NCBI GenBank assembly: GCA_964529155.1
Contig: CAZGVV010000022.1
Span: 1-29,816 of the forward strand
Length of the DNA stretch: 29,816 bases
Reading direction: 5' to 3'
Source: CAZGVV01 sp964529155
Lineage (GTDB): Bacteria; Pseudomonadota; Alphaproteobacteria; Rickettsiales; SXRF01
Shown here: positions 15,504-21,482 of the stretch, piece after piece
How positions within the stretch are numbered: the stretch's first letter is position 1
Layout of the letters: the number at the start of each line of letters is the position of its first letter
Notes under the pieces: generated by a model
The model's input: only the letters and a program-made list of their open reading frames with translations
Database searches by the model: none
Told to the model about the DNA's origin: nothing
Position numbers and translations under genes: made by a program

Positions 15504-16337
15504 ATGTCTCGATCTCGTTACCATCCTCTTTCCATACTCAAGCGTTTGGTATTTGCTTATGTAGTAATCTGCTTATTCATGTGGGTGGCACAGCGTCATT
15601 TGTTGTATATGCCACAGACCAATATTCAGCCTCCTGCCGCCTATGGGTTAAATGGCTTTGAAGATATACGCTTACAGAGCAGCGATGGCACGCATGTACA
15701 GGCTTGGTATCATAAAGCACGCGTTGGGTACCCAACCATTATCTATTTCCATGGGAACGGTGGACATCTAGGCGGACGGTCGCATTATTATAAACTGCTT
15801 TCAGATGCGGGATTCGGCATTCTTGCGCTTAGCTACCGAGGTTACGGCGCAAGTGAAGGAAGCCCTTCAGAAGAAGGATTTTATCAGGATGCACGAGCGA
15901 CAATGGAATATGCATCTACCAAACTAGCACTCAAACCCCATGATATTATTATTTACGGAGAATCCATTGGTACAGGCGTAGCTGTCCAAATGGCTAAAGA
16001 GTTTTCTACTGCTGCATTAGTACTGCAATCGCCCTACACGTCTATGGATGCACTTGCTGAAGATAATTATCCATGGATACCGACGCATTGGCTGCTTAAA
16101 GACCATTTTGATTCTTTAAGTAAGATCTCCAATGTGCATGTGCCATTGCTGCTTTTTCACGGCGAAAAGGATACGATTGTGCCCATTCGTTTAGGTAAAA
16201 TGCTTTTTGAAAAAGCAAACCCTCCCAAAAAGTCGGTTTATCTTCCTGAAAAAGGGCATGTGGATTTCGATCTGGCAGCTCTAACGGAATCTTTGATTGA
16301 ATTTACTACTGAACAAAAGATCATTAGTTCAAAATAA
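15504..16337 (+). CDS. Membrane-anchored alpha/beta hydrolase (Bem46/ABHD13 type)
   Basis: 277 residues. An N-terminal hydrophobic helix (~residues 13-30) is followed by a Bem46-like domain: IIYFHGNGGHLGGRSHYY (oxyanion loop), LSYRGYGASEGSPSEEG, the nucleophile elbow IIYGESIGTG (Ser), FHGEKDTIVPI (Asp) and EKGHVDF (His). The catalytic triad is complete. The substrate is unknown; relatives are esterases or thioesterases facing the periplasm. First gene after tRNA-Leu(UAA) and repeat B, followed 34 bp later by repeat C. A weak AGGA site precedes the ATG. Confidence 0.85.
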   Translation: MSRSRYHPLSILKRLVFAYVVICLFMWVAQRHLLYMPQTNIQPPAAYGLNGFEDIRLQSSDGTHVQAWYHKARVGYPTIIYFHGNGGHLGGRSHYYKLLSDAGFGILALSYRGYGASEGSPSEEGFYQDARATMEYASTKLALKPHDIIIYGESIGTGVAVQMAKEFSTAALVLQSPYTSMDALAEDNYPWIPTHWLLKDHFDSLSKISNVHVPLLLFHGEKDTIVPIRLGKMLFEKANPPKKSVYLPEKGHVDFDLAALTESLIEFTTEQKIISSK

Positions 16338-16370
16338 TCTTAGAGATTGAAAATACGCAATTAGTTCCAA

Positions 16371-16541
16371 AATCCGGTTCGAGATTATTCCGCGCTGGTG
16401 CACCATTTCGGGAGTGGTATTCACAAAAGCGGTTCAATTCCGCGTGGGAGCCTGAGTTGGCTCTGGTTCTAACTTTCCGATATCCAGTTTGCATGGGTTC
16501 GGATAGAAATTAGGCAATTCAATTAGATGAGCGGTTCTAAC
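16371..16541 (+). repeat. tRNA-Leu-associated structured repeat, copy C
   Basis: Begins with a degenerate tRNA 3' end: ATCCGGTTCGAGATTATTCC and GCGCTGGTGCACCA, whose TGGTGCACCA (16396-16405) is a perfect palindrome. Then TTTCGG, a weak hairpin (16414-16424), T-arm-like GGTTCAATTCCGCGTGGGAG, a GAGCC/GGCTC stem, CTGGTTCTAACTTTCCGATA, an inner stem CCGA/TCGG with CCA/TGG, and the end motif AGATGAGCGGTTCTAAC. The ACT gene begins 1 bp after it. Confidence 0.85.
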
Positions 16542-16542
16542 T

Positions 16543-16926
16543 ATGCCTGATATAAACTTGCAAATTACGCCTCGGAAACTTGCTGTATGCAAACTTACTA
16601 ATGAGCAGTTGCCTGCATGGTCACAGCAATCTTGCTTTCTTAGCTATACTAAAACCGCAGATGAATATTCACTTGTTTGTGAAGCACAGTATGTTCCAAA
16701 AGAAATAAAAGCTGAAACCGGCTGGGATTGCGTCAAGGTCGAAGGCGTACTCGATTTCTCTCTAATAGGCATTATCGCTGGCATTACGGCGGTGCTTGCC
16801 TCAGAAAAGATTAGCGTATTTGTCGTTTCCACTCACGATACCGATTATTTGCTGGTCAAACAAGAAAAGGCAAAGCAGGCTGTCCAAGCATTGAAATCAA
16901 GCGGCTATAACTTTGTGAATGAATAA
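16543..16926 (+). CDS. ACT-domain protein (COG3603 type)
   Basis: 127 residues in two ACT-like halves. The second half is clearest: WDCVKVEGVLDFSLIGIIAG then ITAVLASEKISVFVVSTHDT and DYLLVKQEKAKQAVQALKSSG, the CASTOR/ACT_7-type pattern. Such proteins bind amino acids and may be allosteric or regulatory; no enzyme domain is attached, and the ligand is unknown. The ATG follows the repeat motif GGTTCTAAC with a single base between and no Shine-Dalgarno sequence, so the cassette boundary and the coding boundary coincide. It ends 36 bp before repeat D. Confidence 0.8.
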   Translation: MPDINLQITPRKLAVCKLTNEQLPAWSQQSCFLSYTKTADEYSLVCEAQYVPKEIKAETGWDCVKVEGVLDFSLIGIIAGITAVLASEKISVFVVSTHDTDYLLVKQEKAKQAVQALKSSGYNFVNE

Positions 16927-16962
16927 GCGGCTCCATTCTTCCAAAGCATTAGTAAACTCCCA

Positions 16963-17132
16963 AATCCGGTTCGAGGTTATTCCGCGCTGGTGCACCATTT
17001 CGGACTTCGTTTTTTGAAAACGGTTCAAGTCCGGCTGGGACAACGAGTTGGCTCTGGTTCTAACTTTCCGATACCCAATTTGCATGGATTCGGATAAAAA
17101 TTAGGCAATTCAAATAGATGAGCGGTTCTAAC
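16963..17132 (+). repeat. tRNA-Leu-associated structured repeat, copy D
   Basis: Same order as copy C: AATCCGGTTCGAGGTTATTCC, palindrome TGGTGCACCA (16988-16997), TTTCGG, hairpin CGTTTTTTGAAAACG (17008-17022), T-arm-like GGTTCAAGTCCGGCTGGGA, CTGGTTCTAACTTTCCGATA, inner stem, and AGATGAGCGGTTCTAAC. The first half resembles copy B, the second half copy C. Its last base is the first base of the stop codon of the reversed SMI1 gene. Confidence 0.85.
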
Positions 17133-17680
17133 TAAAGGAACTCTTTTTGCAGATATTCTTTTAGGCTTGAGCCATAAACAATTGCATCGCTTCCATGAAT
17201 AGAGCACACAATGCTGGCATCAGGATTGCCGCTGCTAAGAATGTAGCGATGAATATAAAAGGGAATGAACTTTGGATTCCTGCCCAATACATCTTCCTCA
17301 AGCTCTAAAGATTCCAAAGCGGCATCCCAATCTTCTTTCAGCCACTCAATACGCTTCTTGATAATTTCTAAGTCACGTGGGTAACTATAAACGCCCACCG
17401 CATATGCGTGCTTGTTGCCATCATTTCCATAGACATTTACGGTTTGTAAGTCAGTGCCGTTTGCGTACTTCAAGAATGTTATAAAATCGGCGGGGAATTG
17501 GATTCCCAATTCTGACTGATATGTCTCAATTTCTTTTTGTGATAAACCCGGATTCCATTTTGTGCCTGCTTGAAATTGGAACCCATAAATGCCATTATTG
17601 ATTTTACAGTTTGCCCATTTCTTTTCTGTTTTGGAAAGAAAGCTTTTTATAAAATCTGGAGTGATTTTTGTGTCAGCCAT
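17132..17680 (-). CDS. SMI1/KNR4 (SUKH) family protein
   Basis: 182 residues. SUKH landmarks: ELGIQFPADFITFLKYANGT near residue 55-75, NPKFIPFYIHRYI, and the C-terminal SIVCSIHGSDAIVYGSSLKE. Members are frequent as immunity proteins in contact-dependent and polymorphic toxin systems, although many stand alone, as here; no toxin gene is adjacent. It is the only cassette gene opposite to the repeats, and its stop codon overlaps the end motif of repeat D. It therefore cannot depend on transcription from the tRNA; its own promoter should lie in 17681-17753. Confidence 0.82.
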   Translation of the reverse strand: MADTKITPDFIKSFLSKTEKKWANCKINNGIYGFQFQAGTKWNPGLSQKEIETYQSELGIQFPADFITFLKYANGTDLQTVNVYGNDGNKHAYAVGVYSYPRDLEIIKKRIEWLKEDWDAALESLELEEDVLGRNPKFIPFYIHRYILSSGNPDASIVCSIHGSDAIVYGSSLKEYLQKEFL

Positions 17681-17753
17681 AATGCATTAGCCTTATAAGT
17701 TCATTTGATTTGAATAATATAGCCCAATCGCTTATACACTCAATAAACTTGTG

Positions 17754-17788
17754 CATCCGGTTCGAACTTTCTCCGCGCTGGTGCACCA
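17754..17788 (+). repeat. tRNA-Leu-associated repeat, copy E, left part (split by a GIY-YIG gene)
   Basis: ATCCGGTTCGAACTTTCTCC then GCGCTGGTGCACCA, including the TGGTGCACCA palindrome (17779-17788). The usual TTTCGG is replaced by foreign GC-rich sequence; the repeat resumes at 18158. Confidence 0.8.
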
Positions 17789-17814
17789 CGCTTCGCCCTT
17801 CGGGCTACGCGTGG
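17786..17814 (+). other. GC-rich hairpin at the start of the GIY-YIG insertion
   Basis: CCACGC-TTC-GCCC-TTC-GGGC-TAC-GCGTGG folds into a two-part stem that begins on the CCA of the tRNA-like segment. The whole leader 17789-17916 is far richer in GC than its surroundings and holds no gene. Confidence 0.7.
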
Positions 17815-17916
17815 CGCAGCCATGCGGAGAGCCGAACCTTGGGCGAAGCAGTGCCCGGCATAGCCCCGGCGTAGCTCGCAGAGCGTAGACGGGACGACGA
17901 CGGGCTGGAGCAAGTT

Positions 17917-18159
17917 ATGTGGTATGTTTATATTATCAGAAGTATTGAGTCGCCAAACCAAGAATATACAGGCGCGACAGCCGATTTAAAACAACGCCTC
18001 ACCGATCATAATGCCAAAAAATCCACCCACACCGCCAAGTTCGCTCCCTGGGAATTGCTATGGTATTGCGCATTTCCTGATAAACACAAAGCCCTTGAGT
18101 TTGAAAAATACCTGAAATCACATTCCGGTAGAGCATTTGCCACTAAGCGATTATTATAG
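17917..18159 (+). CDS. Small GIY-YIG nuclease-domain protein
   Basis: 80 residues, a single GIY-YIG domain of the UPF0213/YhbQ size class. The motif appears as YVYII...YTGATADLKQRLTDHN, with the catalytic Arg in LKQRL and the Glu in ALEFEKYLK, and the common ending SGRAFATKRLL. Such stand-alone proteins behave like small homing or structure-specific nucleases and are often found near tRNA genes. A GGAG site lies 8 bp upstream. The stop codon overlaps the T-arm-like motif GGTTCGAGTCC of repeat E, so the gene lies precisely between the two tRNA-like halves of that repeat. Confidence 0.9.
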   Translation: MWYVYIIRSIESPNQEYTGATADLKQRLTDHNAKKSTHTAKFAPWELLWYCAFPDKHKALEFEKYLKSHSGRAFATKRLL

Positions 18160-18269
18160 GTTCGAGTCCGCTCCAGTCAAAGACTTGGCTCTGGTTCTAA
18201 ATTTCCGATACCCAGGTTGGGCGGACTCGGGTGGAAATGAGGAAATTCAAATAGATGAGCGGTTCTAAC
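18158..18269 (+). repeat. tRNA-Leu-associated repeat, copy E, right part
   Basis: T-arm-like AGGTTCGAGTCCGCTCC, an AGTC/GACT stem, CTGGTTCTAAATTTCCGATA, an inner hairpin in which CCGA pairs with TCGG and CCCA with TGGG, and the end motif AGATGAGCGGTTCTAAC. The next gene starts 1 bp later. Confidence 0.82.
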
Positions 18270-18270
18270 A

Positions 18271-18966
18271 ATGGATGATCAAAACCAGAAAATAATGTGG
18301 CAATTCATTAGAGGTGATTTACCAGTTCCAGAATTTGAGAAGTGGTTGTACGTTAACAATGACTTTGAGAGTGCCGCCGGGAAGGAATTTCATCTCGAAG
18401 TAATATCCACCAATTTCAAAGTAAATCCTGATGTGTATGCGCTCAAGGAAAAACTTGAGAAGTTTATGCGCCAGAAAATGCCTTTAAGCTGTGAATGTGC
18501 GGCCCTACCAAATCTGGCTGTCACAGATATGGGGTCAGAACAGGAAAATCGCATTTGGGAAACGCTGGAAGAAGTTAAGGCATATGGCGAGACTCGCTGG
18601 TGGCTTGCATTATACCAGTGTAAGAAATGCAGCCAATATTGGTTAGTGGCGCAAGAGTCACATCAGTATGATATACATTGCTTCAAACGGCTAGAAAAAG
18701 CAGAAGCAGAAGCAGAAAAAATTATTCAAAATAACGAATGGCCGAAGCATTTTGAAACGCTGGATGAATTGGTCGCAATGTCCATACGATTTTTGAATTG
18801 GTCAAGCTCTGCGCCATTATATTCCGTTGAGTATATGTTGAGGCAAAGACCTGATATTACCCATAATGAAATCGCTTCTATGCTTAATGTTGATGAGAAC
18901 TTTGTAAATGAAATTTATAGTAAATTAGCTGGCTCTAAAAAATCCTGGTGGAAGTTTTGGAACTGA
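18271..18966 (+). CDS. Uncharacterised protein with FIRGDL...EFEKWLY N-terminus and a CxC...CxxC zinc-type motif
   Basis: 231 residues, soluble. The N-terminus (IMWQFIRGDLPVPEFEKWLY) resembles a domain seen in many uncharacterised bacterial proteins, some of which look like immunity proteins; that link is my inference. The middle has LSCECAALPN and LYQCKKCSQYWLVAQE, a likely zinc site (CxC...CxxC). The C-terminus looks like a small helix-turn-helix (MLRQRPDITHNEIASMLNVD) followed by KKSWWKFWN. The ATG is 1 bp after the repeat motif, with no Shine-Dalgarno sequence. Its 3' end is duplicated at 21103-21275. Confidence 0.7.
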   Translation: MDDQNQKIMWQFIRGDLPVPEFEKWLYVNNDFESAAGKEFHLEVISTNFKVNPDVYALKEKLEKFMRQKMPLSCECAALPNLAVTDMGSEQENRIWETLEEVKAYGETRWWLALYQCKKCSQYWLVAQESHQYDIHCFKRLEKAEAEAEKIIQNNEWPKHFETLDELVAMSIRFLNWSSSAPLYSVEYMLRQRPDITHNEIASMLNVDENFVNEIYSKLAGSKKSWWKFWN

Positions 18967-19001
18967 ACACTCCAATCCCTTAAAACTTCAATAAACTCCA
19001 A

Positions 19002-19182
19002 AATCCGGTTCGAACTTTCTCCGCGTTGGTGCACCATTTTGGAAGTGGCTATAGCCGATATGGTTCGAATCCGCGTGGGAGCTTGACTTCGTGCTGGTTC
19101 TAAGTTTCAGAATCTCGGCAACACCAATTTCCATCAATGATTGTAAGAATCTATGAAATTCAACCAGATAAGCGGTTCTAAC
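19002..19182 (+). repeat. tRNA-Leu-associated structured repeat, copy F
   Basis: AATCCGGTTCGAACTTTCTCC, palindrome TGGTGCACCA (19027-19036), TTTTGG, palindromic hairpin GGCTATAGCC (19047-19056), T-arm-like GGTTCGAATCCGCGTGGGAG, GCTGGTTCTAAGTTTCAGAA, a longer inner segment with a TTTCA/TGAAA stem, and AGATAAGCGGTTCTAAC. The first half resembles copies C-E, while the TTTCAGA stretch resembles A and B. Confidence 0.82.
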
Positions 19183-19246
19183 AATTCAGCTGTCATAAAA
19201 CCTTCATTTGATAAATCATTAATCATATATTAATGTTATAAACTAA

Positions 19247-19726
19247 ATGCAAAGGGCAGTGGATATGGGTTTTAATGCTTACGAATTAGATGCAGATAGC
19301 AAAAGCCAATTATTGGAAGCAATTCCTCCTAAATACCCAACCGTTGTTGCTGATCATATCACACAAAATTTTGGTGTATCCGCTGGCACTCCAATTCCAG
19401 AACCTAAATCCGTTAAAGTTGTCGGCGTAGCCGATGACGGAAGGGGCTTACAGGGGTTAATCGTTGAAGTGGATGGCGAACGCACAAGACCGGATGGAAA
19501 ACCGTTTCATATCACTTGGAGTTATGATGCCTCTAAAATGGCTCCAGCAGAATTTGACCCTGCACCTCCCGGCAAGCAAAAAGCAAAAACGTATCGCCCT
19601 ATGCACACTAATAAATTGGTGGAACTCGATAACCATTCAACTTTTCTGGAACAACCTATTGAAATCAAAGTGACGGGAAAGTTTTTGGAAACCCAACAGA
19701 CTCCACCACAAGCAGCTCGCGGCTAA
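19247..19726 (+). CDS. Putative 2H-phosphoesterase-like protein
   Basis: 159 residues. Two HxT motifs are 51 residues apart: VVADHITQNFGV (His37) and KPFHITWSYD (His88), the spacing and form expected of 2H phosphoesterases, which act on 2'-3'/2'-5' phosphodiester bonds in RNA or nucleotides. Between them is KVVGVADDGRGLQGLIVEVD. The C-terminal part is Pro/Lys-rich and unassigned. An ATG at 19265 (MGFNAYELDADSK) is an alternative start. It follows repeat F by 64 bp. The IS1595 remnant begins 8 bp after the stop. Family assignment rests on motifs only. Confidence 0.55.
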   Translation: MQRAVDMGFNAYELDADSKSQLLEAIPPKYPTVVADHITQNFGVSAGTPIPEPKSVKVVGVADDGRGLQGLIVEVDGERTRPDGKPFHITWSYDASKMAPAEFDPAPPGKQKAKTYRPMHTNKLVELDNHSTFLEQPIEIKVTGKFLETQQTPPQAARG

Positions 19727-19734
19727 TTATTTTT

Positions 19735-20036
19735 GGGGCTGTACCAGATAACGCATTTATGTGTTATGGAACAGCATGCGCAAGAGTCGATTAAGTAAGG
19801 GCATCCAGGATAAGCTAATGGAGCATTTTGTGGCGGGAACAACGGCACGATGTGCGGCGAGTTTGGTTGGCGTAAATTTTAAAACTGCCTGCTATTATTT
19901 TCAGCGTCTGCGCGAGATTATTGCGGCTGAATTAGAAGCTGAATCGCATGAAGTTTTTGATGGTGAGATTGAAGTCGACGAGAGTTATTTTGGTGGCACG
20001 CGCAAGGGCAAACGGGGTCGTGGTGCGGCGGGTAAA
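19735..20036 (+). mobile_element. Truncated IS1595-family insertion sequence, left end
   Basis: Begins with GGGGCTGTACCAGATAACGC, which I take to be the IS1595-type terminal repeat, and contains an ATAAC...GTTAT palindrome before the transposase gene. The match to a transposase stops about 20034; no right end follows before the next gene. The right boundary is estimated. Confidence 0.7.
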
Positions 20037-20054
20037 GCGCTTAACTCCATGTGA
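19776..20054 (+). pseudogene. IS1595-family transposase, N-terminal fragment
   Basis: Native start at ATG 19776 (MRKSRLSKGIQDKLMEHFVA). Visible are the N-terminal helical DNA-binding region (CAASLVGVNFKTACYYFQRL) and the first catalytic segment (GEIEVDESYFGGTRKGKRGR), the DDE Asp lying in VDESYFGG. After GAAGK the frame runs into ALNSM and stops, so about two thirds of the protein, with the remaining catalytic residues, is missing. It cannot be active. Confidence 0.85.
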
Positions 20055-20059
20055 GTGAA

Positions 20060-20977
20060 TTAGTGGAGTTGCATATCCTTGCTGTTGCCAAGCATGTTTT
20101 CAAAAACCTTGCGAGATTGTACTAAATGACCTCCGCCATAAACAACCAGAACGCGGTCATTATTAGAAAGCGCATCGGCAATGATGGTATCGAGGTGACG
20201 TTCCCTTATCTCTCCGGTATCCGCGCTCATGCGTTCAAAATAACTGGCATGTTGTGAGCGCATGGGCGCAAGATTCTGGCTGTTGATTTGTAAATAATCT
20301 CTGCCCACACAATCATTATGGTCAGCGTACCAGGCTTTGAATTCCTGCACGGTCAAGCGTTGCTCAGCCGGTATTTTATTTTCGACATAATAGCGCAAGT
20401 GATCCAGATACTCTTGTGCCTTATGGTCAAAATTCTGCGCATTTACTTCTTCATGCTTAACCCACCGCGAAGCCGAGCGCAGTAAATAGAAAGCGGCGAC
20501 ATCTTTAACTGAATAGCCTTTTTCAGTCATTTGCGCGAAAATATGATTATCACTCGGCTCACCGCCAATAAAAGGAATGCCCGTCTGCATGGCTTGATGA
20601 GCTGCGTATACAGGCTCTTCGCATGTAGAGAAATTTTCAGCCGCTTTGTGTTTTACATGATCTTGATAGAACGCCGGTGAAACACCCCGCTCTGTTTCCA
20701 ACCCCTCAATGACAAGTATGTGAGGCTTGCCATGTTGCATGGCGGCACGTACCGATTTAAACGTGCCATTTTCAGGCCCACGTTCATGACGGGCAGCAAC
20801 ATAATAAAGATGTTTCTCTTCGTCATGAAAGTGCGCAATGTATGGATTGCGATAGGGCTCTAGGTCCTGTAACTCGCGGCTGTAATCTCGAATCAATGAC
20901 AAGTCTGCTCGCAACGTGCGCGGCTTTAAAACTTTAGACTCAGGATTTTTCTCAAACAACCGACCGACCCAACTCAT
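20060..20977 (-). CDS. Putative TIKI/TraB/EreA-like (Tiki superfamily) protein
   Basis: 305 residues, soluble. The N-terminal half has AHFHDEEKHLYYVAARHERG and KPHILVIEGLETERG, and the C-terminus has DRVLVVYGGGHLVQSRKVFE. The pattern of a His/Glu-containing strand end near the N-terminus and GGGH near the C-terminus is what TIKI, TraB/PrgY, ChaN and erythromycin-esterase proteins share; these are metal-dependent hydrolases or haem-binding proteins. The assignment rests on motifs only. An AGGAG site is 7 bp before the ATG, and TATAAT lies further upstream. It is placed between the IS remnant and the duplicated fragment. Confidence 0.55.
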   Translation of the reverse strand: MSWVGRLFEKNPESKVLKPRTLRADLSLIRDYSRELQDLEPYRNPYIAHFHDEEKHLYYVAARHERGPENGTFKSVRAAMQHGKPHILVIEGLETERGVSPAFYQDHVKHKAAENFSTCEEPVYAAHQAMQTGIPFIGGEPSDNHIFAQMTEKGYSVKDVAAFYLLRSASRWVKHEEVNAQNFDHKAQEYLDHLRYYVENKIPAEQRLTVQEFKAWYADHNDCVGRDYLQINSQNLAPMRSQHASYFERMSADTGEIRERHLDTIIADALSNNDRVLVVYGGGHLVQSRKVFENMLGNSKDMQLH

Positions 20978-21102
20978 AAAAAACTCCTATAACTAATTAT
21001 ATCATAAAAATGTTACAGTTTTTCGTATTTAATATATTGAAATATAATAAATGTTATACGGCCTAACAGGCAAGGATGCTTGCATGTTCCAAAATAACTC
21101 TA

Positions 21103-21275
21103 ATACATGTTGAGGCAAAGACCTGATATTACCCATGATGAAATTGCCTCTATGCTTAATCTTGATGAGAACTTTGTAAATAAAATTTATAGTAAAGTTG
21201 CCAGTTCTAAAAAACCTTGGTGGAAATTTTGGAATTGAACACTCCAATCCTTCAAAATCCCAATATTAATCTATT
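21103..21275 (+). pseudogene. Duplicated 3' fragment of the 18271-18966 gene with the start of its repeat
   Basis: From ATGTTGAGGCAAAGACCTGA onward this copies 18835-18975 with scattered substitutions, through the stop codon (KPWWKFWN in translation) and into CACTCCAATCC, the first bases after the gene. It then diverges before ATCCGG. The 5' part of the gene is absent and 21000-21102 is AT-rich with nothing recognisable. It is a relic of a second, related cassette or of a local duplication. Confidence 0.85.
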
Positions 21276-21285
21276 AAATGTCATA

Positions 21286-21424
21286 TAGTTATTCCACTTT
21301 ACCATTATACATGGCTGCAAAGAGTGTTTTCTGCGCTTCCGGTGCTCACGTACACCTGTACGCTGCGCTCCGGTTCTCGAAAACACTATTTTCGCCTATG
21401 TATAATGGTAAATTGAAATAACTA
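21286..21424. mobile_element. 139-bp MITE-like element, copy 2, TA target duplication
   Basis: Differs from copy 1 (9046-9184) at two positions, 21290 and 21399, both C to T. TA flanks it on both sides (21284-21285, 21425-21426). The near identity of copies 12 kb apart implies recent movement or recent conversion. Non-coding. Confidence 0.85.
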
Positions 21425-21482
21425 TAGCATCAAAAATCATCTCGATTATTACTCCAATCATTTAGCATGCGGAAAAGCTTAT

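Noticed and set aside
17740..17961. Minus-strand frame upstream of the GIY-YIG gene
   Set aside because: It reads through the GC-rich hairpins and repeat sequence, giving Arg/Ala-rich translation, and overlaps the start of the real GIY-YIG gene.
16371..19036. Additional complete tRNA genes in repeats C-F
   Set aside because: Only T-arm and acceptor-like 3' segments are present; no D-arm, anticodon arm or matching 5' acceptor strand could be found, and the T-stem is broken.
15343..19182. Classical integron attC sites
   Set aside because: The GGTTCTAAC motifs are direct, not inverted, they do not fit the RYYYAAC/GTTRRRY core pair, and no IntI gene is present. The likeness is in organisation only.
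15343..19182. CRISPR array
   Set aside because: The units are long, carry tRNA-like and hairpin segments, and the spacing sequences are full genes of unequal length; no cas genes.
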